DNA from: Terrisporobacter sp.
GTDB taxonomy: Bacteria > Bacillota_A > Clostridia > Peptostreptococcales > Peptostreptococcaceae
Assembly: GCA_029851945.1 (NCBI GenBank)
Contig: JARKUZ010000034.1
Location: 1-60,563 of the forward strand
Length of the DNA stretch: 60,563 nucleotides
Direction of reading: 5' to 3'
The notes beneath the pieces are model-generated. The model was given only the letters and a program-made list of their open reading frames with translations. It did no database searches and was not told the origin of the DNA. Within the stretch, counting starts at the first letter, position 1, and each line of letters begins with the position of its first letter. The position numbers and the translations under genes were made by a program. Below are positions 1-7,396 of the stretch, piece after piece.

Positions 1-293
1 GGTATTAAATTAAAACTTTGAAATATAAATCCAAACTCTTCTCTTCTTATTTTAGAAAGTTTATCATCATTTAAAGTGTATAAATCTAAATCATCCATAA
101 ATACTTTTCCACTAGTTGGTTTATCAAGACCTGCCATACAATGCAGTAAACTACTTTTTCCTGAACCACTTTGTCCAATTATAGCTGTAAATTTATGAGG
201 TTCTATTTCCAAACTAATTCCATCAATAGCTTTAACTTCACTATCACCTTTGCCATATATTTTTCTTAAATCTATAGTTTTTAAAGTTTTCAT
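1..293 (-). CDS. ABC transporter ATP-binding protein, N-terminal part (cut by window start)
   Basis: This is the nucleotide-binding subunit of a LolD/MacB-type ABC exporter that would power the permease just upstream. The reading frame starts at an ATG at 293 behind GGGAGGAG and is open to the window edge, giving about 97 residues. The Walker A motif GQSGSGKSS is visible near residue 40, and the frame breaks off after the Q-loop region ([10 protein letters not shown]). It begins 18 bases after the permease stop, so the two are almost certainly co-transcribed. The DNA is nearly identical to the start of the ATPase gene at 11554-12237, including 50 matching bases at 1-50 and 11945-11994, so the two are recent paralogues. 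The C-terminal half with the signature and Walker B motifs lies outside the window. Confidence 0.93.
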   Translation of the reverse strand, partial: MKTLKTIDLRKIYGKGDSEVKAIDGISLEIEPHKFTAIIGQSGSGKSSLLHCMAGLDKPTSGKVFMDDLDLYTLNDDKLSKIRREEFGFIFQSFNLI

Positions 294-311
294 ATATTCT
301 CCTCCCAATAC

Positions 312-2876
312 CTAGTCATTATCTTTTATTCCATCAATAATATTCATATTTTTTAAATCTCTACTACTTGTCATTACTGCAATTAAACATACAGCCATAG
401 TTATTATAAAAAATGCCATTGATTCTTTAAATGGGAATGTAAAAGCCATGAAGTTTTCTATTCCGTAGTTTTTATAAGCATTATTATTCCAATTTACAAA
501 TTTAATTAAGTTTGTCATAGATGGAATTAAAGCAATTATAAAACTTAATATGGCATATGCTAATGCTTCGTAAGTAATCATTTTCTTCATATTTTTCACA
601 CTCATTCCTAGTGCTCTAAGTGTTGATATTTCTTTTTTTCTTATTAGTAAGTTTGTTTTTATTGTGCAGAAAATATTAATACCTGCAATTATTAAAACCA
701 AAGTTATTGTTGATATTTGTGTCTTCATATAATCTTTGCTAGAACTTTTTTGCATCTCATTAAAGCTTAGTTTACTTTCAAATTGAGATAATTGAATACT
801 ATTTGAAACTTCTTCTACCTTTTTATTTACAGCTTTATCATAAGGATTTTCTAAGTTTATACCTAACTTAGTATATTTCTGTTCATTAGTAAGAGATTTA
901 GCATGTTTGTTAGAAGTGACAATTTCAAAATTACGACCTAAACTACCATCTCCCATAGACATCCAATCAGATCTTAAAATTGCACATACTCTTACTTTGC
1001 TTTCTTTATATACTGTTTCATTGTTTTCTGTAGTTGGAACTTTTATAGTTAAAATGTCTCCTATTTTTAAGTTTGTAAAAACATTTTTATTATTATCTGA
1101 ATTATTTTCATCATAGAAATAATTATATACTGCTACATTTGGATAATTATTTGTTGTTTTTCCCAAATCATTTATATTTCCCTCTTGAACAAAGTTTTTC
1201 AATGTACTATTTATATAGTCATTTCCATATAATTTTAAATCCATTTCATATTCCATCTTATCTTTTTCTTTAATTCCACTTAAACTTGTAAAATCTTTAT
1301 TTACTTCATAATTTTTAAAATCAAAGAATCCATTTGCTACTTGTACAGGATTTATATTTTTGACACCATCTATATTTTTCAGCTTATCTACATCATTATC
1401 AGTATATTTAACTACATCCAAATCAGAGTTTGGTCCAAACCCTATTGTTATATCATATCTTTTTTGCATATCAGCAATCTTATCATTTACCTCATTTTGC
1501 ATACTAGAAAATGTAGTTAAAAATACATATCCACCTAGTGCAATTGATATGATGGATATAAGGGCTCTACTTTTATTTCTTCCAATATTCTTAAGTCCCA
1601 TAAATCCATAAAATCCAAATATTTTACTGAAAAATTTACTTAATCCAAAACATCCACCATGACTTTTAAACTTATCACTTTGCTTTATTGATTCAATAGA
1701 TGATATTTTTCCTACTTTATAAATAGGTATGATACAAGATGCAAAAACAGAAAATACACCTGTAATTATGGCTTTTATAATATTTTCAGAAGTTACATAT
1801 AGCCTTGGTTTCATTACGGCTTCTTCATATAGCGAAAGATTAAAATAATTAATTCCCATATATGAAAATGTCACACCAAATATAAGTCCAAGTATTGTTC
1901 CAGCTACCATTATGATTAATCCTTGATAGATTATCATTCTTCTAACACTTCTTTTGTTTGCACCTATTAATCTAAGCATGCCCATTTCTTCTATTGTTTC
2001 ATTTAATGTGATGTTAAAAAGATTAAATACGAAAATAGCTGCTGTGATTATAATTAAAATTTCTCTTTTAAAAGCACTTGGATCGTCTTTTTCTATTTTT
2101 TTGTCCATTAATTGACGTACAAGAGGCATATTAGGTGAATAAGTAACCTCTTTTAAATTATTTTCTCCCATAATCTTATTAGCTTGTCCGTCAATATTTT
2201 GCCACCCACTCTTTAAAGTTAGGAGACTATTATAAGTGATTATATTTTGTGGAATTATATTGTCCTTTTCATGATTTCCATAAGTAAATGCTTCAAAGGG
2301 AATATTAATATCATAAAAATCGTAAAATCCCTCTGGTTTTTCTATAATTCCCACAAGTTTAAATTTTTTATCTTCAGTATGAATTTTATTATTTCCCTGT
2401 AAATCTTTATATTTCTTTTTAATTTTAAAATTCAAAGTAGAATTTAGTTTAGCAGATATATTCATTGCCTCTAGAGCATCTTTTTCCATTACGATTTCAT
2501 TGTTATTTTTAGGAAGTCTACCTTTTGTAAGTTTCCCAGACTTATTAGTAATATAATCTTTATCTGCTGACTTTAATGGAAATGAATTTCCTTTTTCATC
2601 TACAATATTACCTAAGTTTTCAACTGTAGTAATTTTTGATACGTCTTCATTTTTGCTAATTTTTTCAGTATCAGAGTCATTTAAATCATTAAATTCTAAA
2701 TGATATCCTCCATAAAGTTTGTATATTGCTTTGACATCATTATTATGTTGAGAATCTTTTATAACACTAGTTCCAAATATTAAAGCTACACCTAGAGCTA
2801 CACCTAATGTCAATAAAGATGTTCTTAATTTATTTTTCTTTAAATATGCCAGCGACATTTTTAAGTATATTCCCAT
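312..2876 (-). CDS. FtsX/MacB-type ABC transporter permease, 854 aa
   Basis: Large permease of an ABC exporter of the type linked to antimicrobial-peptide resistance or lipid/lipoprotein handling. It holds two FtsX-like units. The first has a TM segment near residues 20-40, an extracellular domain to about 270, then three TM segments (about 274-291, 314-340, 367-387). The second repeats the pattern with TM near 438-456, an extracellular domain to about 720, and TM segments near 723-741, 767-785 and 823-842. The motifs EEMGMLRLIGANKRSV and KEISTLRALGMSVKNM mark the cytoplasmic coupling loops. The start follows AGGAGGAG. The ATPase lies directly downstream; the DUF3139-like protein, lipoprotein, kinase and regulator lie upstream on the same strand, which suggests control by that two-component pair. 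The substrate cannot be read from the sequence. Confidence 0.9.
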   Translation of the reverse strand: MGIYLKMSLAYLKKNKLRTSLLTLGVALGVALIFGTSVIKDSQHNNDVKAIYKLYGGYHLEFNDLNDSDTEKISKNEDVSKITTVENLGNIVDEKGNSFPLKSADKDYITNKSGKLTKGRLPKNNNEIVMEKDALEAMNISAKLNSTLNFKIKKKYKDLQGNNKIHTEDKKFKLVGIIEKPEGFYDFYDINIPFEAFTYGNHEKDNIIPQNIITYNSLLTLKSGWQNIDGQANKIMGENNLKEVTYSPNMPLVRQLMDKKIEKDDPSAFKREILIIITAAIFVFNLFNITLNETIEEMGMLRLIGANKRSVRRMIIYQGLIIMVAGTILGLIFGVTFSYMGINYFNLSLYEEAVMKPRLYVTSENIIKAIITGVFSVFASCIIPIYKVGKISSIESIKQSDKFKSHGGCFGLSKFFSKIFGFYGFMGLKNIGRNKSRALISIISIALGGYVFLTTFSSMQNEVNDKIADMQKRYDITIGFGPNSDLDVVKYTDNDVDKLKNIDGVKNINPVQVANGFFDFKNYEVNKDFTSLSGIKEKDKMEYEMDLKLYGNDYINSTLKNFVQEGNINDLGKTTNNYPNVAVYNYFYDENNSDNNKNVFTNLKIGDILTIKVPTTENNETVYKESKVRVCAILRSDWMSMGDGSLGRNFEIVTSNKHAKSLTNEQKYTKLGINLENPYDKAVNKKVEEVSNSIQLSQFESKLSFNEMQKSSSKDYMKTQISTITLVLIIAGINIFCTIKTNLLIRKKEISTLRALGMSVKNMKKMITYEALAYAILSFIIALIPSMTNLIKFVNWNNNAYKNYGIENFMAFTFPFKESMAFFIITMAVCLIAVMTSSRDLKNMNIIDGIKDND

Positions 2877-2975
2877 AAACTCCTCCTATTTTCTTATGAA
2901 TTATTATAAATACCAATATCAATATTGATTTTTTAACTTGAACATATATTTTTTTTAATGTTTTTATTTACTAAA

Positions 2976-3359
2976 TTATTTATCTAATCCAATTGGTGGA
3001 TATTTTACACTACTTAATTCCTCATTACTTTTTAAAAGTTTATTATCATCACTTAAATCATAAATTTGTAGCATAACTTTATTTATAGGTAAAGCATAAT
3101 AATTATCGCTATAAAAATAGTGATATTCATACCCAGGATCATCTTTATAAGATACTTTATAAATAATTCCTTCGTAACTTGCTTTTCTACCTTTTTCCTT
3201 TGTAACTTCTTCTATATTCTCTTTTGAAATTCCCTGCTTTGCCATATATCTATTAATACGCTTTTCCGCTTCATTCCAAGGTTTAAAGTAATTATCATAT
3301 ACAAAAAATCCTGTAACGACTATAGTTAAGGCTACTAAAATAGCTTTATATTTTTTCAT
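2976..3359 (-). CDS. DUF3139-like membrane-anchored protein, 127 aa
   Basis: Small protein with one N-terminal membrane segment (about residues 5-22) and a 100-residue outside domain. The stretch with YMAKQGISKENI followed by YKVSYKDDPGYEYHYFY resembles the DUF3139 family of small anchored proteins in Firmicutes, whose role is unknown. There is no lipobox. It lies 11 bases after the lipoprotein stop and about 100 bases before the permease, so it appears to belong to the same exporter cassette. A sensor, accessory or immunity role for the exporter is a guess from context. The ATG follows a GGAGG-type site. Confidence 0.75.
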   Translation of the reverse strand: MKKYKAILVALTIVVTGFFVYDNYFKPWNEAEKRINRYMAKQGISKENIEEVTKEKGRKASYEGIIYKVSYKDDPGYEYHYFYSDNYYALPINKVMLQIYDLSDDNKLLKSNEELSSVKYPPIGLDK

Positions 3360-3370
3360 TGTAATCCTCC

Positions 3371-3955
3371 TTATTCTAAGACAAATTCATCACAATATCT
3401 TAATTCTAAAATCTTAGTTGACTTATCAACCTTACTTACTCTAATAATCATATCTCCCATATTAGGAAGTATTACATTTCCCTCACCTTTACTAAAGACT
3501 TTTTCAACTTTATCAAAAAATTCTTTTCCAGATAAATTACTATCTATTAATAACTTATATATGTTATAAATAGCTCTCACAAATTTATCATCATAGGATA
3601 ATTTTTCATCGATATTAAAATCTTTAACACAGTGAATATCCAGTATTTCCTTATTTTCTTTCTTGTCTTTTGTCATAGAATAATTTAATACTTGCTTAGG
3701 TTGGTTCTTAGTTATTTCTAAATTTCCTAGAGATAAGACGAAACTACCATCTGATAAAGCTTCTGCCACTCTAAGTCCACTACCTGATATTGCTTTTGAA
3801 ATTTTCTTTGATAAGTCCTTTTTTAAATCAGATATTTCTTCTACTGTATATGTTTCTTTATCTATATTAGTTGAAGAAGATGTGCATCCTACCATTAAAA
3901 CTGAACTTACACTTATAGCTACTGTCATAGCTAACATAAATTTTTTCACTTTCAC
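3371..3955 (-). CDS. Putative lipoprotein, unknown function, 194 aa
   Basis: The N-terminus is a type II signal peptide: basic MKVKK, a hydrophobic run, and a lipobox ending MVGC with the lipidated Cys at residue 24, followed by a Ser/Thr spacer. The mature part of about 170 residues is mixed charged and hydrophobic, with no domain I recognise. It would be anchored on the outer face of the membrane. It is first in the set lipoprotein, DUF3139-like protein, permease, ATPase, and it lies downstream of a kinase/regulator pair, though a 284-base gap with a repeat and a strong hairpin separates it from the kinase. A substrate-binding or immunity role for the exporter is inference only. Confidence 0.75.
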   Translation of the reverse strand: MKVKKFMLAMTVAISVSSVLMVGCTSSSTNIDKETYTVEEISDLKKDLSKKISKAISGSGLRVAEALSDGSFVLSLGNLEITKNQPKQVLNYSMTKDKKENKEILDIHCVKDFNIDEKLSYDDKFVRAIYNIYKLLIDSNLSGKEFFDKVEKVFSKGEGNVILPNMGDMIIRVSKVDKSTKILELRYCDEFVLE

Positions 3956-4050
3956 ATAATCCTCCTTATTTTATCTTCCATTAAATTTTCAGACGCTTAC
4001 TAATAACCATGTTGATTAGAATTTACTTCATCTAAACACCACTGACATAT

Positions 4051-4098
4051 AAAAAATTCGCTTCGCTCATATAGCCAACGACTGCGTCCGTTGCTCAA
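4051..4098. repeat. Dispersed GC-rich intergenic repeat, family B, copy 1
   Basis: About 48 bases beginning AAATTCGCTTCGCTCATA and ending GCGTCCGTTGCTCAA, far richer in G+C than its surroundings. Near-identical units occur at 7022-7069 and 7069-7141, and a diverged one at 59997-60063. The 3' half can form a short CAACG/CGTTG hairpin. It lies between the kinase and lipoprotein genes. No open frame is needed to explain it. Confidence 0.85.
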
Positions 4099-4160
4099 GT
4101 AATAAGGTTGAAAATTATATATTATCTACAAAGCAGATAACATATAATTTCCTTACAATT

Positions 4161-4206
4161 AAAAAGTGATGTTATCTTTTGCTATTAAAAGATAACATCA
4201 CTTTTA
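4161..4206 (-). terminator. Rho-independent terminator after the GHKL kinase gene
   Basis: A 19-bp perfect stem (AAAAGTGATGTTATCTTTT paired with its complement) with a 6-base loop and T-runs on both sides. It lies just past the kinase stop and so separates the two-component pair from the lipoprotein-exporter genes. The symmetric T-runs would also allow use on the other strand. Confidence 0.85.
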
Positions 4207-4239
4207 TTTAGTATCAATATATATGCCCCAACTAGTCAC

Positions 4240-5622
4240 TTAACGAACCCAACTGTCAGTATTTTGGTTTAATGGTATGTATATGTTTAATGTAAATTTG
4301 TCTTTTTTATCTTCAAATAATATTTCTCCATCATATTTTTCTAGAGAGGATTTAATACTTTGAATTCCTATCCCATGGATGAATTTATCCATTTTGTCTG
4401 TTAATAATTTATTTTCATTAATTTTAATATTATTCACTTTACTATTTTCACATTTAAGTACAAAATATGATTTTGATATAGTCCCTTTTATTCTAATATA
4501 TTTATTAATATTTTCATCATGAATTTTATCACATGCTTCTATAGCATTATCTAAAATATTAGTAAATATACTGGACACATCTATGGGTTTTATAAAATTA
4601 ACTTTTACAAAGTTTATATCACAAGTAAATTTAATTCCTTTTTTACTGCATTGCTCACTTTTTTCATTAATTATAATATCTAATATCATATTTCCTGTAT
4701 TATAAATAGATTTAAATTCTTTAATTTCATCCTTCAAATTATTTACATATTCATTGACTTCTTTACTATTATTTTTAAGATTATCTATAGTACTAATATG
4801 ATTATTTATATCGTGATAAAGTTTTCTAACTTTCATATGAGATTCTTGAACACTTAAATAATGAGCATATTGCATATCTAATTTATTTTTCATTATTTCA
4901 TTTTGAGATTTTATTTTATTGTCTTTTATTACTTTTGCAAATAACAATACAAGAACTATACTACTACCTAATATTAGCTTTGGAGTTACAATATAATCAA
5001 GTATATACTGGTCTGAAGGCAGGTTAAACCTCTCAAGTGTCTTTGATGTATATGTTACTATTATATTAATTAAATTAACTATTAAAGCTAAAGACAGATA
5101 TATATAATTTCTTTTATCACTATCAAATAATTTCAAATACTTATTAATGTGCTTAATTATTAAATAGATAAATAGATAAATAAATATAATAAACAAATTA
5201 GTATAAATATCAATTTTTATATTATCAAAGTATGATATTAAAAGGGATTCTTCCGATGATACACTGCTACCTGTAATTATAAAAAATAAAGTTCTACTTA
5301 CAACAATTGTAAGTAAAGAGTAATATACATTAAATAAATAAAGGAAAATTGCATATTTCATATACTCAATCTTATAAAAATAATTATAGTAAATTGCCCA
5401 CAAAATAAATACTATAACAGTAACTATATTGTAAGCGTAAATTTCTTCTATATTAAGTAATTTAGTTAATTTAGCTATAATATAAATTGATAATAATAAA
5501 ATATAAAATATAATTTTTTTATTGTTTCTTCCTTCTTTATTATAAGTTAATATACCATTTAATATTATAAATGGCGTAAATATTGATAAAATTAATAATA
5601 ATTCAGTCATAATATTTAGCAT
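4240..5622 (-). CDS. GHKL (AgrC-type) sensor histidine kinase, 460 aa
   Basis: Membrane sensor kinase of the AgrC/ComD type, which usually senses peptides. The first 230 residues are a series of about seven hydrophobic segments. A linker leads to the dimerisation helix with the phospho-acceptor motif YHDINNH, and then to a GHKL ATPase domain with the N-box NILDNAIEACDK and the motif GIGIQSIKSSLEKYDGEI near the end. The gene overlaps the end of the LytTR regulator by 8 bases, a sign of translational coupling. The pair lies upstream of the lipoprotein/permease cassette, which is its likely target. No AgrD-like signal peptide gene or AgrB protease was found nearby, so the signal may be an exogenous peptide or cell-envelope stress. 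Confidence 0.92.
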   Translation of the reverse strand: MLNIMTELLLILSIFTPFIILNGILTYNKEGRNNKKIIFYILLLSIYIIAKLTKLLNIEEIYAYNIVTVIVFILWAIYYNYFYKIEYMKYAIFLYLFNVYYSLLTIVVSRTLFFIITGSSVSSEESLLISYFDNIKIDIYTNLFIIFIYLFIYLIIKHINKYLKLFDSDKRNYIYLSLALIVNLINIIVTYTSKTLERFNLPSDQYILDYIVTPKLILGSSIVLVLLFAKVIKDNKIKSQNEIMKNKLDMQYAHYLSVQESHMKVRKLYHDINNHISTIDNLKNNSKEVNEYVNNLKDEIKEFKSIYNTGNMILDIIINEKSEQCSKKGIKFTCDINFVKVNFIKPIDVSSIFTNILDNAIEACDKIHDENINKYIRIKGTISKSYFVLKCENSKVNNIKINENKLLTDKMDKFIHGIGIQSIKSSLEKYDGEILFEDKKDKFTLNIYIPLNQNTDSWVR

Positions 5623-6323
5623 ATTTCATCACCAATAAATCTTAAAAACTTTTCCTTAACTTCTTTATATCTATATCTACTAACAGGCACTTCTTCTCCA
5701 CTTTCTAATATTGCAGTATTTGATTTTATATTTTCCACATAAGTTAAATTAATTAAAAAGCTTTTATGACATCTTACAAATTTATCTAAATTTAAGTCTT
5801 TTTCTATTTTCTCTAAACTATACCTTACATCAAAATCCTTATTTATTGTATGTATTGACATATCCTTTTTTTGAACTTCTATATACTTTATTTCACTTGA
5901 GTAAATCTTATATGTATTAGACTTATTCTTTATTAAAATATAATGATTTTTATTTTTTTCTATCTCATTAATGCAAGTTAATACATGTTTTCTTAATTCA
6001 TCTAATTCTATAGGTTTTAGTAAATATCTATAAGCTCTTACCTCATATCCCTCTTGCACATAATCTATTAAAGAAGTTAAAAATATTATTTCCATTTTAT
6101 TATCTACTTTTCTAATTTTTCTTGCCGTATCCATTCCATTTATTCGATCCATTTGTATATCAAGAAGTAATAGATCTATATCTTTTATGTTAGATTGCAG
6201 TAGGTCTTCTCCACTGCTATATTTTTCTATTTCATATTCTTTATTTTTTAATATATTATGAAGATGATTTTCTATTAAGTCTCGCATTTCTTTCTCATCT
6301 TCACATATTGCTATCCTAATCAT
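5616..6323 (-). CDS. LytTR-family response regulator, 235 aa
   Basis: Response regulator of the AgrA/VirR type. The receiver domain covers about residues 1-120, with the acidic pair ED at 8-9, the phospho-acceptor D55 in LLLLDIQM, a Thr/Ser in FLTS and the Lys in RYLLKP. The LytTR DNA-binding domain follows (about 135-235), with FVRCHKSFLINLTYV and VPVSRYRYKEVKEKF typical of the family. I place the start at the ATG at 6323 because AAGGAGGGG lies 4 bases before it; an ATG 45 bases upstream lacks such a site. It is first in its operon and overlaps the kinase gene. Confidence 0.92.
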   Translation of the reverse strand: MIRIAICEDEKEMRDLIENHLHNILKNKEYEIEKYSSGEDLLQSNIKDIDLLLLDIQMDRINGMDTARKIRKVDNKMEIIFLTSLIDYVQEGYEVRAYRYLLKPIELDELRKHVLTCINEIEKNKNHYILIKNKSNTYKIYSSEIKYIEVQKKDMSIHTINKDFDVRYSLEKIEKDLNLDKFVRCHKSFLINLTYVENIKSNTAILESGEEVPVSRYRYKEVKEKFLRFIGDEIC

Positions 6324-6472
6324 AAGCCCCTCCTTATGTTCTCTTCTTATTGTGTTTTTTTTGTTCATATATTCTAGTACGATTTTATATATGTGCTACT
6401 TTAGGATAACATTTTTAAATTATTTTTATCAATACTTCGGTCAAAATATTCAATCAGTAATTGGTGTAGGTG

Positions 6473-6501
6473 AAAGGGTGTGACATTTTTGGGACACCCT
6501 T
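6473..6501. repeat. Dispersed short repeat, family A, copy 1
   Basis: The 29-base sequence begins AAAGGGTGTGACA, has a T-rich centre and ends GGGACACCCTT. The ends pair (AAAGGGTGT with ACACCCTT). It lies in the divergent promoter region between the LytTR regulator and the DUF2871 gene, so it is not acting as a simple terminator there. Other copies are at 17508, 27034, 31413 and 44303. Confidence 0.85.
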
Positions 6502-6577
6502 GAATAAAAAAACATGATTAGTTTAAATTAAAATTTTTTAGGTATAAATATTATTATTCAATATTGGGAGGTATAAC

Positions 6578-6988
6578 ATGCAAAAATATTTCAAAATATC
6601 AACATTTTATTTAATACTAGGATTAGCTTTAGGAGTGTTTTATAGAGAATACACAAAATTAAATAACTTCACAGGAATAACTACTCTAGGTGTTACACAT
6701 ACTCATGTTTTAATACTTGGATTTATGTTCTTTATGATTGTATTATTACTAGAAAAAAACTTTAATATATCAAGTATAAAAGGTTTTAAATCATGGCTTA
6801 TAACATATAATGTAGGTTTTATTTATTTAATTGCCGCATTAGTATTTAGAGGTGTATTACAAGTTAACAATAGTGATTTTCCTGGACTTAGCCATATTGC
6901 AGGACTTGGTCATGCTATTTTAGGTGTGTCTCTATGTTGGTTTGCTGTAATAGTTAGTAAATCTCTTAAAAATTATGATAACAAGTAG
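6578..6988 (+). CDS. DUF2871 family membrane protein, 136 aa
   Basis: Four-helix membrane protein matching the DUF2871 pattern: LILGLALGVFYREYTKLNNF at the start, then VTHTHVLILGFMFFMIVLLLEK. Membrane segments lie near residues 8-24, 43-61, 74-92 and 104-127. The His pair in THTH and the His in GLSHIAGLGHAI could bind haem or metal, as in related small membrane families; that is a guess. The ATG follows GGGAGG. It is a single-gene unit, divergent from the regulator at 5616-6323 and convergent with the iron-transport genes. Confidence 0.8.
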   Translation: MQKYFKISTFYLILGLALGVFYREYTKLNNFTGITTLGVTHTHVLILGFMFFMIVLLLEKNFNISSIKGFKSWLITYNVGFIYLIAALVFRGVLQVNNSDFPGLSHIAGLGHAILGVSLCWFAVIVSKSLKNYDNK

Positions 6989-7021
6989 AAATTGGATACA
7001 GTTTATTTTGTTGAATAACAT

Positions 7022-7069
7022 AAAAAAATTCGCTTCGCTCATATCGCCAACGGCTTTGCCCGTTGCTCA
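7022..7069. repeat. Dispersed GC-rich intergenic repeat, family B, copy 2a
   Basis: Begins AAATTCGCTTCGCTCATATC and ends GCTTTGCCCGTTGCTCAAAA. It matches the copy at 4051-4098 over almost its whole length and is followed directly by a second unit, making a tandem pair downstream of the DUF2871 gene. Confidence 0.85.
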
Positions 7070-7141
7070 AAATTCGCTTCGCTTAAGCCACTGCATGGGC
7101 GCTATACTTCATATCGCCAACGACTGCGTCCGTTGCTCAAA
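7069..7141. repeat. Dispersed GC-rich intergenic repeat, family B, copy 2b (long form)
   Basis: Begins AAATTCGCTTCGCTTAAG, has an extra middle part with CACTGCATGGGCGCTATAC, and ends in the same GCCAACGACTGCGTCCGTTG block as copy 1. The long form suggests two nested units or an insertion within one. Confidence 0.8.
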
Positions 7142-7159
7142 TTTATCAGTTGAGATTAT

Positions 7160-7211
7160 AAATGTAAAAGGCATAGACATGTTTATATCATGTCTATGCC
7201 TTTTACATTTT
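7160..7211. terminator. Strong bidirectional hairpin terminator
   Basis: A 21-bp perfect stem (AAATGTAAAAGGCATAGACATG and its complement) with a short TTTATAT-type loop. It sits between the convergent DUF2871 gene and the feo operon and can end both transcripts. Confidence 0.85.
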
Positions 7212-7220
7212 ATCATAAAA

Positions 7221-7376
7221 CTATTTATTACAACTTCCTTTGCATTTAGAGGCATGGGAGCACTTATAACAACCATAATCTCCACTGCCCTTTTCCTTAT
7301 TAAACTTAACTATAGGCTTAATTGCTAAAAATAATATAAAAGACACTACAATAATTACTATTAAATTTCCTATCAT
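7221..7376 (-). CDS. FeoB-associated Cys-rich membrane protein, 51 aa
   Basis: A short gene directly after feoB. The protein begins MIGNLIVIIVVSFILFLAIK, a single membrane helix, and ends in a Cys-rich tail with CYKC, CKGSC and flanking Lys (Cys at 36, 39, 45, 49). This fits the FeoB-associated Cys-rich protein family (the FeoC-like partner in Firmicutes), thought to help ferrous iron uptake or FeoB stability. The ATG at 7376 follows AAAGGAG, and the feoB stop lies about 20 bases upstream, so it is the third gene of feoA-feoB-this gene. The TAG stop lies at 7221, close to the terminator. Confidence 0.88.
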   Translation of the reverse strand: MIGNLIVIIVVSFILFLAIKPIVKFNKEKGSGDYGCYKCSHASKCKGSCNK

Positions 7377-7396
7377 AATAAATCTCCTTTAATAAA

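Noticed and set aside
6473..6501. Family A repeats as simple transcription terminators
   Set aside because: The copies lack T-runs after the stem, one lies in a divergent promoter region and one inside a coding sequence.
6975..7328. 117-residue plus-strand frame after the DUF2871 gene
   Set aside because: It runs through two family B repeats, a perfect terminator stem and the antisense of the FeoB partner gene, so it is not a real protein.
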